From NCBI RefSeq assembly GCF_027409185.1, contig NC_084471.1, positions 8,709,035 to 8,773,034 on the forward strand: 64,000 nucleotides of DNA, read 5' to 3'. Both the position numbers and the translations under genes were made by a program. The notes under the pieces were generated by a model. That model was given only the letters and a program-made list of their open reading frames with translations, searched no databases and was not told the origin of the DNA. Positions 51,301-63,530 of the stretch are shown in pieces (positions within the stretch are counted from its first letter, which is position 1; each line of letters begins with the position of its first letter). The DNA comes from Cynocephalus volans (Eukaryota > Chordata > Mammalia > Dermoptera > Cynocephalidae).

Positions 51301-51964
51301 ATTCACCAGTGAAGCCATCAGGCCCAGGGCTTTTGTTGCTGGGAGATTCTTGATTACTGATTCAACCTCCTTACTATTTATAGGTCTATTCAGTTTTTCT
51401 ATTTCTTTGTGACTCAGTCTCAGTAGGTTTTGTGTTTCTATACATTTGTCCATTTCACCTAGGCTATGCAATTTGTTGGTATACAATTGTTGATAGTACT
51501 CTCTTATAATCCTTTTTATTTCTCTAGAATCCATAATAATTTTCCCATTTTCATTCCTGATTTTAATAACTTGAGTCTTCTTTCTTTTTTCCTCAGTCCA
51601 TCTAGCTACAGGTTTCTCAATTTTAATGACATTTTCAAAGAACAAACTTTTGGTTTCATCGATGGTCTCCTTTTTCTATCTTCTATTTCATTTATCCTGC
51701 TCTAATCTTTATTACTTCCTTCCTTTTTCTTACTTTAGGTTTAGTCTCTTCTTCTTTTTCTAGTTCCTTATGTTGTAAAGTTAGGTGGTCGATTTGAAAT
51801 CTTGTTTTTTAATGTAAGTATTTACAGCTGTGAATTTCCCCCTTTTGCTGTTCCCATAAGTTTTGGTATGGTGTGTTTCCATTTTCATTCATCTCTAAGC
51901 ATTTTCTAATTTCCCTTGTGATTTTCTCTTTGATCCATTGGTTGTTTAAGAGTATGCTGTTTTG

Positions 51965-52074
51965 GAGCTGGCTGGATAGCTCAGTTGGTTAGAGTGTGGT
52001 GTTGTAACACCAAGTTCAAGGGTTCAGATCCCCATACCAGCCAGCCCCCTAAATAAACAAATAAATGAATGAAA
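51965..52074 (+). mobile_element. Monomeric tRNA-derived SINE
   Basis: gctggatagctcagttggtt head, gggttcagatcccc B box, A-rich (ataa)n tail. Confidence 0.8.
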
Positions 52075-52087
52075 GTTGTGTTGTTTA

Positions 52088-52204
52088 GGGCTGGCTGGTT
52101 AGCTCAGTTGGTTAGAGCATGGTGCTGATAACACCAAGGTCCAGGGTTCGAGTTCTGTACTAGCCAGCTGCCCAAAAAAGTAAATAATTTTTTTAAAAAA
52201 GAGT
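52088..52204 (+). mobile_element. Monomeric tRNA-derived SINE
   Basis: gggctggctggttagctcag head, A-rich tail. Target repeat gtgttgttta at 52078-52087 and 52205-52214. It inserted just downstream of the previous SINE. Confidence 0.88.
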
Positions 52205-52655
52205 GTGTTGTTTAATTTCCATAAACTTGTGAATTTTCTGAAAAACAGGTTTTACTGCTGTTACTGATTTCTAAATTCTCTCATTCTCTAAATTACTTTA
52301 TATGATCTCTGTCTTTTTGAATCTAATGAGACTTAATTTGTGGCCTAACATATGGTCTATCCTGGAAAATGTCCCATGTGCTCTTGAGAGAAGTATGTAT
52401 GCTGTAGTTGTTGGATAGTGTTCTGCATATGTCTGTTATTCTAACAGGCTTATTGTGGTGTTTAATTCCTCTGTTTCCTTACTTATCTTCTGTTTGTTCT
52501 ATCTGTTATTGAGGGTGGATTACTGAAGTCTCCAACTGTTATTGCAGAACTCTCTCTATTCTCAGTTTTTGCTTCATATATTTTGATGATGATCTATTAT
52601 TAGGTGCGTATGTGTTTATAATTATCTTCTTGCTGTATTAGGCCTTTTATTAACA

Positions 52656-53145
52656 CAGCAGTCCCTCCTTATCAGTGGGGATACCGAGACCCCCAGTGGA
52701 TGCCTGAAACCGCAGATAGTACCAAACCCTATATTTACTATGTTTTTCCTGTACATCATACCTATGATAAAGTTTAATCTATAAACTAAGCATGGTACGA
52801 GATTAACAACAATAACTAATAATAAAATAGAACAGATAATAACAGTATGCTAAGGGTTACTTGAACAGAAGCACTGCGATACCAGAACAATTGATCTGAT
52901 AAATGAGGTGGCTGCTAATGGGTAGGTAGCATATACAGCGTGGATACACTGGAAAAAGGGATGATTCACATCCCGGAAGGGACAGAGCAAGATGGCATGA
53001 GATTTCATCACGCTACTCAGAATGACATGCAATTTAAAACTTATGAATTATTTCTGGAATTTTCCATTTAATATTTTCATATTGTGGTTGACTGTTGTTA
53101 ACTGAAACTGTGGAAAGAGAAGCCACAGATAAGGGAGGACTACTG
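52656..53145. mobile_element. Tigger/MER2-type DNA transposon
   Basis: Terminal inverted ends cagcagtccctccttatc ... gataagggaggactactg, next to TA. The interior reads gacccccagtggatgcctga and agattaacaacaataac. About 490 bp, internally deleted and nonautonomous. Confidence 0.75.
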
Positions 53146-53220
53146 TATATAATGTCTTTCTTTGTCTTTCGTAACTTTTTAAGTTTAAAGTCTATTTTGT
53201 CTGATATTAGTATAGCTACC

Positions 53221-53711
53221 TGTATTAGTCAGGGTTCTCCAGGGAAACAGAACCAAAAGGATAGACAGAGACATAGATATATGAGAGGGGATATTTTAGG
53301 GAAATGGGCTCACATGATGATGGAGGCTGAGAAGTCCCACAATATGCCATCTGCAGGCTAGAGAAGAAGGGGGGCTGGTGTAATGGCTCAGTCTAAGTCT
53401 GAAAGCCTCAGAACAGGGGAAGCCAATGGTATAACTCTCAGTCCAAGGCTGAAGGCCTGAGAACCCAGGGGGCTGCTGGTACACATCCAGAGTCCAAAGA
53501 CCACAACACCTGCAGTTCTGATGTCTAAGAGCAGGAGAAGAAGGGTGTTCCAGCTCCAGGAGAGAGAGAAAAGGGGGCTAAACTCGCCCTTTTATAATAA
53601 ACCCACTTCCGAGATGGCCTAATCACCTCTGAAAAGTCCCACTGTTACTGTTACAATGGCAATTAAATTTCAATGTGAGTTTTAGAGGGGACAAACATTC
53701 GAACCATAGCA
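53221..53711 (-). mobile_element. LTR of MaLR type, reverse (fossil)
   Basis: Opens tgtattagtcagggttctcc and ends cattcgaaccatagca. About 490 bp within L1 sequence. Confidence 0.65.
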
Positions 53712-54284
53712 CCATCCCTGGTCTCTTTTGGTTTACTATTTGCATGGAATATCTATTTACACCCTTTCACTTTCAATCTATTTGTGTCTTTGGTTCTAAA
53801 GTTAATCTGTGGTAGACAGCATATAGTTGGATCGTGTGTTTTTATACACTCTGGTAATCTTTGTCTTTTGATTGGAAAGTTCAGTCCACTTACATTTAAA
53901 GTAATTGCTAATAAGGAGTGACTTAAGTTTGTCATTTTGTTGTCATGTTTTCTATATGCCTTGTAGTTTTTTTTATCCCTCATTTCCTGAATTACTGTCT
54001 TTTGTGTTCAGTTGGGTTTTTTGTTTTTGTTTTTGTTTTTGTAGTGAAATGCTTTATTTATCTAATTTAAAAAAAATGGGGGGCAGGGGGGCTGGCCAGT
54101 ATAGTGAAATGTTTTAATTCCTCTTTCATTTCCTTTTGTGTATATTTTACACCTATTTGCTTTGTGGTTATCATGGGGTTTACATTAACTCTTAATCTAT
54201 CTCTGTCTTTATATTTAAATTGGGTTTCTTGTAGATAACATATAGTTGGGACTTGTTTTTTTAATCTACTCAGTCTTTTTTTCT

Positions 54285-54400
54285 TTTTTTTAAATTTTAC
54301 TTCTCAATATACATTGTAGTTAATTCTCATGCCCCTTCACCCGTTCCTGTCCACCCCCTTCCCCTCCCCCCACACCATATCTGTTCACTTGGACAGTCTG
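54285..54400 (-). mobile_element. Short L1 3'-end fragment inserted in the L1 block
   Basis: Poly-T start, then ttctcaatatacattgtagt, related to the 3' end seen at 39794-39877, with a C-rich continuation (cctccccccacaccatatc). Confidence 0.6.
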
Positions 54401-56431
54401 TCTTTTGATTGATGTATTTAGACCATAGGCATTTAAAATGAACTGATGTAGTTTGATCAATATCTACCATATTTGTCACTATGTTCAATCCATTGTCCTT
54501 GTTCTTTATTTTTTTCTTTCATTCTTTTTCTGCCTTCTCTGGTTTTAATTAAATATCTTATGTAATTCCATTTTCTCTTCTCTTACCAATTATACTTTAA
54601 AAATTTGTCTTAGCGGTTACCCTCGAATTTGCAATATATATTTACAACTAATCTAGGCCCACTTTCAAATAGCATTCTACCACTTCACAGATGCTGCAAA
54701 TGCCTCATAACAGAGTAATCCCAGTCCTTTCATCTGTTATTACATTGCTGACATTCTTTTTACTTATCCATCAGATCATTGAATCATTGTTGCTATTACT
54801 ATTTAGAACAAACTGTTATCTATTAGATCAATTAAGAATAAGAATTAAAGATTTTATTTTACCTCCATTTATTTCTTCTCTCTCTTCCTTTCTTTATTTA
54901 AATCCTACTTTCGGATGTGTATAACTTTTCTTCTCTGTAAAGAGCTTCTTTTAACATTTTTTGGCATGCAGTTCACTGGTGACAAATTCCCTCAATTTTT
55001 GTCTATCTGAGAAAATCTTTAGTTCTCCTTTTTTTTTTCTTCAAGGATAATTTCACTGTATACAGGATTCTGTTGGTGGTTTACTTCTTTCAATACTATA
55101 CATTTTTAATTTCACCCGACTCTTACTCGTATGTTTCCTGACGAGAAGCCTGATGTAACTCTTATCCTTGTTCCTCTATGAGTAAGATTCTCCCCTCTCT
55201 GGCTTCTTTCAAGATTTTATTGTTGTCTTTGATTTTCCTGCTGTTTGAATATTATATGTGGAGATGCAGGTTTTTGGGGTATTTATCCTGCTTGGTGTTT
55301 GCTGGGCTACCTGGATCTTTGGTTTCATGGCTGTCATTAATTTTGGAAGATATCCAGTTATTATTACTTCAAATATTTCTTCTGTTACTTTCTTTTTTCT
55401 CCTTCTGGTATTCCTATTACATGCATGTTACACCTTGTGTAATTATCTAAGTTCTTGGATATTCCAGTCCATACTTTTCACTCTTCTTTCTCTTTGCATT
55501 TCAGTTTTTGTGGTTACTACTGACATATAATCAAGCTCACTGATTCTTTCTTCAGCCACGTCAGTTGATGAGCCCTTGTCAAGAGTGTTCTTCATTTCTG
55601 TTACAGTGTTTATATCATTTCCTTTAGATTCTTTCATAGAGTTTCCATTTCTCTGCTTATGTTACCTATCTGTTCTTGCATGTTGTCCACTTTTTCCATT
55701 AAAGTCCTTAGCATACTAATCATACTTGTTTTAAATTCCCAGTCTGATAATTTCAGCATCTCTGCCATATCCTAGTTTGGTTCTGATGCTTGTTCTGTCT
55801 GTTCAAGCTGTTTTCTTTCAGTTATGCCTTGTAGTTTTATGTCAAAATCTGGACATGATGTACCAAATAAAAGGAACTGAGGTAAATAGGCTTTTAATGT
55901 GAGCTTTTATGTTTATCTGGCTGGGAGTTATACTGTGTTTACTGTTTTCTGTAGCTGTAGGTGTCAGAGGCTAAAATACCCTTTGAGGTCCTTTGGGATT
56001 TTTTTGTTTGTTTGGTTGGTTGGTTGGTTTTAACAGACAGCAAGTGTCTTGAAGGTAACCTTGTTTTTGTCTCCCCTTTTGCCTTTGGGTTTCCCTAGAG
56101 GCTTCTTAAATAAGGTCTGAGATGTGCAGTTCTTTCAGTTGCAATCCACCATTATTATACAGGAGCTCTATTGATGCGAGGGAAGGGTAGTGTTTTACAG
56201 TCTTACGATTACGTCTCAGTCTTTTTGTGAGCCTCTCCCTCTGGACTTTGACCTCACAAGTGCCTCCCGGTTGTTTTTTTCCCCTTCTTATTTGAGGCAG
56301 GAAACTAGAGGAGGCTGGAGTTGGGCATTTCCCTTCCCCAGGTTAGTCAGGCTCTGGTAAATCGCAGTCAGTTAGTTTCTCTTTAGGGTGAGCCTTGTTA
56401 AAGACAGCAGAATGGTTTGGGCTTTTCTTTT

Positions 56432-56527
56432 GGGGGGGGGGTCGCTGGCCAGTATGAGGATTGGAACCCTTGACCTTGGTGTTATCAACACCATGCTCTA
56501 ACCAACTGAGCTCACCAGTCAGCCCTG
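56432..56527 (-). mobile_element. Monomeric tRNA-derived SINE, reverse
   Basis: G-run followed by cgctggccagtatgaggatt, then gttatcaacaccatgctcta and a ccagtcagccct end. Confidence 0.78.
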
Positions 56528-58045
56528 GGTTTATTTTCAAAATTGCTACTTTTCCACTCCCCATGCTGGAAGCACAAAGGGATTTTTTTTTTCCCAGCCT
56601 TCACTGTGGGGACATGGTGGAACTCCTGGAGATAAAACTCACAAACTACCCAGCTTGTCCACACTCAGCTTTCAGCAATTTCATCAATTACAATTTAAGT
56701 TTTCCTACCCTGGTACTGGCTCCAGTGGTAGGTTTCCATTCCTGAGCTTCTGCTCCTGGATGTGACTCTCTGTATCCACCTGTCTCTCCAATTTTCGGAG
56801 CAGAAGTTTACCTTATGACTTCAGGTTATCTGATGAATCAAAGAAGAGTTGTTAATTCTCAATTTGTTCAACGTTTTTCTTGTGAGGATGGGAGTGTTGA
56901 CTTCCAAGCTCCTTACATGCCAGACCAGAAAACCCTCATCTCCTTTTCAGGAAACAATCTGTGAAGAGAGAAAGAAGATTTGCAAGCAAAGAATATTTGC
57001 ATGAGAGGCCAGCTGGTTTCCTTGCAAGGCTGGACCACATGCCCAGACCAAAGGCCTTCCTCATAGGGGCATAAAAACAATGGAGACATCCACCCATGCA
57101 GGACCACCTCAGGCGCTCAGAAGCCCCTCCTTTACACTCTATGCAGACCTCTATCATTGCACTTTTGTCAGGAATCAGAAGTGTCTCTCTGTCCTATTGG
57201 TTATCAGGTAAAAGCCAGAGGTTTAATTCCAGAATTGGGTCCCAGGAAAGGCCAAACTTGAGCAGACATATTTCTAAAACAGTTCCCAAACTGAGATACA
57301 GTAAGGCCCAAATAGGGTTCTGAGAACAAGGCAAGTAATAGCATCAGAGCAGGTCAACAGGAGGTAGGTCTGGCCAATCTTCCCAGAGGGGCCACACAGA
57401 GGGTGGAGTCCTTACCTGCTGCTATCCTATACTTCAGGGTGAGTGAGACCCGGGACAGGAGGGATACTTGCAAAACATAATGAAATTATCTATCTCTGGG
57501 GCAGTCTGTGCACTCCTTGATAGCAGGGCATGTCTGATTCCTTAGTGCACAGTTCCCAGCACAGACAACCTCAGTAAATGCTTGCCATGAACTGATCCTT
57601 AGGAATCCCAGGGTACCACACAGGTCATCATAACAACAAGTGTTCATCTGGCCAGCTCTCATAGCAATTCATTCCGGCCCTCCTCTCCATGGAGAGTCAG
57701 ACAGCAGGCTTCCCCTACTAAGGCAAGAAAATTCAGAAAGACCAACATCAAGAAGATCTACATCTCTTGGAACCAGACAAAAAACTGTGAAGTGGGAAAG
57801 CACAGAGCCCAGCCAAGAAGCTGAGAGCCCAGCCATACCCAGCTGCTGTCTGGGTGGTCCCATGCGGACCAGCACAAGGCACTGTGCATCACAGATCTCA
57901 GAAACAGAGAAACAAGGCCAAGGCAGAGGTGTGGGACAGCAGACTTTCATTGAGGGTATAAAAACAGGGTGACCCAAGCCTCTTCGGTTACATTATCTTC
58001 ACTTTTCTCCTCAGGATGTATTCAGGAAGGAGACCTGTTTTCTTT
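56528..58045. other. Gene-free sequence, no repeat securely assigned
   Basis: Short open frames on both strands lack recognisable protein features and splice context. WBP2NL, the next gene in human, was looked for and not found. Confidence 0.5.
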
Positions 58046-58046
58046 T

Positions 58047-58205
58047 CTTTAAAAAAAGATGACCGGGAAGGGGATCCTAACCCTTGGTGTCGTCAGCACC
58101 ACACTCTCCCAAGTGAGCCAACTGGCCATCCCTACACAGGGATCCGAACCCGTGGCCTTGGTGTTATCAGCACCACACTCTCCCAAGTGAGCCACGGCCG
58201 GCCCC
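58047..58205 (-). mobile_element. Dimeric CYN-like SINE, reverse
   Basis: aaaaaagatgaccgggaagg start, two reverse tRNA-like units, ccacggccggccc end. Confidence 0.88.
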
Positions 58206-58224
58206 CATCTTTGCTTTTCTGATG

Positions 58225-58385
58225 TTTGAATATGATATGCCTAGTTTTATCATGTAACCTACTTATCGTCTGCCTCTCAGTATTACTAGAAGGTAAGCTT
58301 CGTAAGAGCAGGGATTTTTGTCTGTTTTGGCCACGGATACGCCAAGCATACGGAAATGGCACATAGGAGGCACTCACTAAATAAT
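58225..58385 (+). repeat. L2 LINE 3'-end fragment
   Basis: ctagaaggtaagcttcgtaa, gcagggatttttgtctgttt, ggaggcactcactaaataat follow the L2 consensus order. Confidence 0.75.
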
Positions 58386-58399
58386 TTTGAGTTTGTGAA

Positions 58400-58590
58400 T
58401 GAAGGGGGAAACCTAGGTTTGGTCCTAGTCTGTCACTTACTAGCCAGTTGTGTGCCTTAGGAAGTTTGATTCCATCTTGTCCCCAATTTCCCCACCTATG
58501 AGATCGGGATCCAAGCACTCACCTTGTGGGGTTATGCATGTAAAGTGCCTGGCAGGGTGCTTGGCAGAAGCAGATAGTTAACAGATGTGC
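58400..58590 (+). repeat. MIR SINE
   Basis: cacttactagccagttgtgt and gggttatgcatgtaaagtgc follow the MIR core and tail. Confidence 0.75.
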
Positions 58591-59079
58591 CAGCCAATTG
58601 ACATAATTACTGCTCCTCTCAGACTCTTCATCCTCCATGGGTTATAAGTGCCCTTTACTTAGGGTGTGTAAGACTTCAGGTCTAGGGTCACCATGAGGGG
58701 ACGAGGGCATGAGGCTGTGAAGAACTCAAAGGTCTCAGGATTCTTTTTTTCCTGTGCCAGTTAAAGCTGAGTCAATGGCAGGTGGCCTCAGGCTCTCAGT
58801 ACCCCCCACACCCCATTACATGGCAGCAGAAGGTCTGGAACCAATCTTCTGGTCTCATGAGAAATCTGAGCCCACCTTTGACTTACTATACCACGTTCCA
58901 CAGAGTCAGTTTACTCAGCCCTCCCATCAGCAGGGATCAAGCCCTCAGCAGGGGAAGGGTCTGAGCGTTCACCAGGACCTTACAGACGTGTGGAGATGAC
59001 TAGGCCACTACATGCACAAGAAACTGCTTCCACTGCTTGGCACCTATGGGATAAAAAGAAGATGCTGGGGAGAGGGTTC

Positions 59080-59265
59080 CCCAGTCAGAGGTTCAGGTTC
59101 CAGGCTCTGGAGACAGCTTGGGTTCATGTCCTGCCTCTACCACTTAATAGGTGTAAATTCTTTGGTTTCCTAAGGTCCTGAAGCTTCAGGATACTTAGCT
59201 GTAAATTAAAGATATTAGAGTGGCCATCTCACTAGATTGCTATGAGGAATGAAGTGAGATAATGC
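59080..59265 (+). repeat. MIR SINE
   Basis: ggctctggagacagcttggg, ctgcctctaccacttaatag, gattgctatgaggaatgaag: a near-complete MIR. Confidence 0.75.
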
Positions 59266-60155
59266 TTTAGTATATCACCTGGCACCAAAATATAGTAATG
59301 ATCATTAGTTCATTTTCAGAGACCTTTAAACACCAGACAGATTCTATGGGACCACCTTGCCAGCAGTGGCTTTCACCAGTAGGAACCATATAAACTACGG
59401 TTGCAAGGTGGGGAGAGGTGAAATATAACCAAGCCTTCATGACAGCACATCTCAACCAGCCAGAGAAGGGATGGCTTTCCCTAAAATCTGAAAATTTTAT
59501 TTCTAATCTTCTCTAACAGTCTGCCAAACAAAACTGGTTCTGCAAATTATAGAATCAGTTCTAGCTGGTGGCTAGAATTCAGTGGTGTATATGTGTTGTG
59601 TGTATACATAATAAATCAAGAAACACAATTTATTTGTATCTTTTTTTCACTCATTCATTCAACAAATGTTTATTAGACACCACTTTATACCATGCCTCTG
59701 CTAGGCCCCTGCAGCAGGATACAGCCTCTGCTCTCAAGAAACTCACAAGTTGTGGGGGATATAATCGCACAAAAATCTATACAGGATTGGCACAGTACTT
59801 TGCTAGAAACACATAGAGGGTATAATATAAGCTCAGCAGAAGGGCAATTACCTAAGAACCAGGGTTCAGAAAAGGCTTCTCAGAAGAAAGAACTTCTGGG
59901 CTGTTTTGAAAGATGAGTGGAATGCAGTGGGAAGGAAGACACAGAGGCAAAGGCCAGGCCCAGTTCAGTGTCTGCACTTTCAGCACAGCTGGATCACACA
60001 GCTGGAGAGGTCACTGCAGGGGCAGATCGTGCAGGCCTTGAATACTAAGAAGTATAAAGAGATCCATGTAGTCACGAAAACCAGGAGTCTGGACTTCATC
60101 CTGAAGGCTGTGGGGAGCCACTGTACAATTTATAAGCAAGGTAGAGCCTGACATG

Positions 60156-60164
<9 letters not shown>

Positions 60165-60187
<23 letters not shown>

Positions 60188-60317
60188 CTTTTTCGTGACC
60201 GGCACTCAGCCAGTGAGTGTACCGGCCATTCCTATATAGGATCCGAACCCGCGGCCGCTGGGAGCGTCGCCGCGCTCCCAGCGCAGCACCCTCCCGAGTG
60301 CGCCACAGGCTCGGCCC
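60165..60317 (-). mobile_element. GC-rich variant of the CYN-like dimeric SINE
   Basis: Typical poly-T start, cagccagtgag...ccggccat and tatataggatccgaaccc, but the anticodon-arm region of the first unit is replaced by a GC-rich perfect 11-bp inverted repeat, cgctgggagcg (60256-60266) and cgctcccagcg (60273-60283), with a 6-base loop. Confidence 0.85.
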
Positions 60318-60329
60318 TTAATTTATTTT

Positions 60330-61390
60330 TTTAATTATTCATTTCTAAAAATAGGTATCATATGAGTATAGAACAAAATTCAAAAGGTTTGAAAGGGTTT
60401 ATATTGAAAACACTAACTATCCCTCCCAATCCTTTCCCCAAGTTGTGCATCTCCCCAGCCCAGAGGCAACCCCAGCTACCACTGCCCCGTGGGCCTCTGT
60501 CTCCAGAGAGCTGCTCAGTTACTCTCTGCATATCAAGAATAGTGGCATAGTAAATGGTGGTGAGAATTGTGCCTTACTTTTTTCATCTATTGTATTTTGG
60601 AGATTATCCCCTATTAGTACAGTTTCAGTTGCTGCATTCTTTTTAACCACCCTCCACTATTCCAATGACAGATATTTACAATGTTTGAAATTAGCATTTT
60701 AGAAGTTGCCTGCCTTTTGGCTGCAGCCTGGAGAATGGAAGGGAGCAGGACTGAAGCTGGGATACCAGTGGCAATGAACACCAGGTCTGGGGAAAGGTTA
60801 TAATGGAGGAGACAAAGATGGTGGCTATGGGGAGAGAGAGAGTTCTGGGAGTTACTAAGAAGCTGAGTGGCCAGTGTTAGTCACCAACTGAATGTGGGGG
60901 TGAAAACTAGGAGGACAGAAAATCAGCAGAAGACACAGGCAAGCAATTCACAAAGGAGGAAACATGATGGCCAAAAAATATCTACAATCAAGCCTGGCTT
61001 CATCAGTCATCAAGTAGGTTCAAATTAAAACCATGAGGTAGACGTCACGTTCACTAGGATCAGCAAAGGTGAAAGACTCTGACAAGTGGTGGCAAGAGCG
61101 TGACAATGAGAAGTCTGGCACACACCCAGTAGTGGTCACCTCTGGAGGGGCACTGATGGCAGAGACGGAGGAGCACACACATAGAGCTTTGACGGTTTGG
61201 GTGATGTTCTACTTAAGCTGCATGGAGAATTCATGAGTGTTTGCTTTACCATTATTCTTCATAGCTTACCTAAAAGTTACATATATCCTTTTATGTGTGT
61301 CAAATATTTCACAATTTAAAAATATAAATGACAATAAAAAAGGAAGAAGTTAGTTGCTCTTCAAACACTATTATACTATAAATATAAAAT
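60330..61390. other. No gene; degraded LINE-like sequence
   Basis: 60340-60700 has antisense LINE-like character (aaaataggtatcatatgag, ttttaaccaccctccactat). 60950-61320 has faint L1 3'-end wording. No exon seen. Confidence 0.4.
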
Positions 61391-61391
61391 A

Positions 61392-61489
61392 CTTTTTTTT
61401 TTGGTGGCTGGCCAATATGGGGACCCAAACCCTTGACCTTGGTGTTATCAGCACCATGCTCTAATCAACTGAGCTCACCAGCCAGCCCT
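61392..61489 (-). mobile_element. Monomeric tRNA-derived SINE, reverse
   Basis: Poly-T, ggtggctggccaatatgggg, ttggtgttatcagcaccatg, accagccagccc end. Confidence 0.85.
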
Positions 61490-62560
61490 ATTATCCCCAA
61501 TATTAAGGGTGCCTGATGTGGTATTAGTAGGTGACATGTGACCTCTATAAAATCCTACCCTAGATATGGTGGGGTACTTAGGAGTGCCTTGCCCTGGTCC
61601 AGGTTTGGTTCTTTAAGAATCCAAGGGGCACTTCCAGCAAGCCCAGTGGTGACGGCTGTCCAACCAAACCATGCACTGGGGAACCCTAGGGCACCTCCCA
61701 CCCAAATTCATGCTCCTCTTGACTTCTTTGACACCCACCTTCTCTAAAACTTTGAAGCATGGTTGAAATAGTGTGGAAAGACTTTGGAAGTAGTGAGGTG
61801 GCAGTGCTCATTACGGGTTTCCAGCACAGGTTAAAATAATTTTCTTCTAACATTTTAAGCCTGACTCCTAGATCCCAGAAGGGGTAGACAGCAAGGTGTG
61901 GTAGCCTGAGCTAATTGTCTACTTTGTATCTGCTACTTCTTCTTTGTTAGCAGAACCGGACTCTGTTCAGGATGGGCAGGTGTCTAGGTCCAATCCCATT
62001 CCTATTCATCCCATACTTCCTTACAGCTAGGAATGGCCATGTAGTTCAGTTGTGACAATGAACCCTGCTGAAGAGTTTTGGGAAAGCTTTAGTTTTCCTG
62101 ATAAACAGAGAACAGCTGCACTTGGTATATTCCTTTGCTCTCTCCTATTTTACTGCCTTGAATGTGAACACTATACCTGGAGGTGATCAGCCATCTTAAC
62201 CACGAGGCATTAGCCAACAATGTGGGGATAGCCAGGATGTCAGACTAGAAGGTAAAAGGAGCTGGGCCCTGGATGACATTGTTGAACTATGGCACTAACC
62301 TTGGGCTGCCTGCCTCCTGGAGTTTTGTTATGTGAGGAAAATAGTCCCCTATTTATTTAAAACAATGTAGTTGTTTTTACCTATAAATGATTGTACTCCT
62401 AAAAGAGCTGTTTCCTACCCTCTTTCCTTTCTTTTTTTCATCTTGTTTTTTAGACATTCCGCCCAGGGTAAGAAAACCCAATGAGGAAGGTCAGGGACCT
62501 AGTTTTATCACTGTATTAACCATGTATTTTTATTTTCTATATTCTGATACTTTGACACCA
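61490..62560. other. No gene or securely identified repeat
   Basis: No exon, RNA gene or clear element recognised. Part of it may belong to the LTR element that follows. Confidence 0.4.
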
Positions 62561-62564
62561 GGGG

Positions 62565-63050
62565 CCTAGCTGACTCTGGAGAGACTGCCCCTCCCAGGCT
62601 TAGCCAATTTTTAGATAGTAAGCAACTCACCAGTGAGAGTGACTTTCAAATGCAAACCAACTAGTCCAGCACCCATATTCCTAACCACCTCCTTTTTCGA
62701 GTTCTACTTGCCTAATCACCTCAGGTCCAGGTACCAGACAACAAGGACAGCCCCTATATCCCAGAGCCCACTAAAACTATTCAAATTGGCCAATCCTCAA
62801 CCTGTTTACCCTGTCTCACCTATTCCTTCCCAAAAAACCAAAATAAGGTACCTTGCCTAATTCTCCCCACACCCTGCTCCCTCTGCCTCCTGACCAATCC
62901 TGGTCCCCCGTGTGGCTCCCTGTGGCATAATGTGCCCCGCCCCCTGGTATCTGTGAGTATAACAAATTTTATTTTCAGTGGTAGTCATCTCCTGATATGT
63001 TGGCTTTACCATACCAAAATAATAATAAAACCTATATAAAAACAATAACC
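62565..63050 (+). mobile_element. ERV-type LTR fragment (fossil)
   Basis: A C-rich U3-like stretch with repeated ccaatcctcaacctg / ccaatcctggtcccc CCAAT-type motifs, gtgtggctccctgtggcata, and a 3' end with tctgtgagtataacaaattt. This resembles ERV1-class LTRs. The boundaries and family are uncertain. Confidence 0.4.
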
Positions 63051-63148
63051 AGAAATTTTTCTCTGGATCCACCAAGAGTGGCAGAGTGAGGCAAACTATT
63101 CTCATGTCCTACAGTTCTGAATAGTAAGTTCTCAGAAGACAGCGACTG

Positions 63149-63530
63149 TATTAGTCCATTTCTGTTGCTTATAACAGAAATACCTGAAACTAGGTAATTT
63201 GTAAAGAAACAGTATTTATTATTTACCAGAAAGTCCAAAGTCCAAGGAACACAGCTGTTTGGTGGTGACTTCAGTGACGCAAGGTGTCACAAGGCGGATG
63301 GCTGAGCACAGACTAAACTCATTCACTTTCCTTTTAAAGCCTCCAGAAACATTTCCATTCTTCCAAGAATGGATCAATCCATTCACGAGGGTACAGTCCT
63401 CACAATCCAACCACCTCTTCTAGGCCCCACCTTTCAATTACCACAATAGGATTTCCCACCCTCTTAACACTGTCACAGTGGGGTTTAAGTTTCTAATACA
63501 TGGACTTTGGGGGACACAATTCAATCCACA
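63149..63530 (-). mobile_element. MaLR LTR, reverse (fossil)
   Basis: Opens tgtattagtccatttctgtt, contains caatccattcacgagggtac and acaataggatttcccaccct, and ends acaattcaatccacagca. Confidence 0.8.

Larger units (their letters stand above)
48650..56330 (-). mobile_element. Second minus-strand L1 block with nested insertions
   Basis: Antisense L1 3' UTR from about 48650 (attgtggtaaaatgcacata), then ORF2 backwards: RT region at about 51.3 kb (accagtgaagccatcaggcc), endonuclease region at about 52.5 kb, and more 5' sequence to about 56.3 kb that may include ORF1/HAL1-type material. It contains two SINEs, a DNA transposon, a MaLR LTR and a short L1 3'-end fragment. Inactive. Confidence 0.75.

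Noticed and set aside
56528-62560. WBP2NL exons, expected to the right of NAGA from human synteny
   Set aside because: No GRAM-domain or PPxY-repeat sequence could be seen on either strand. The gene probably lies beyond the window.
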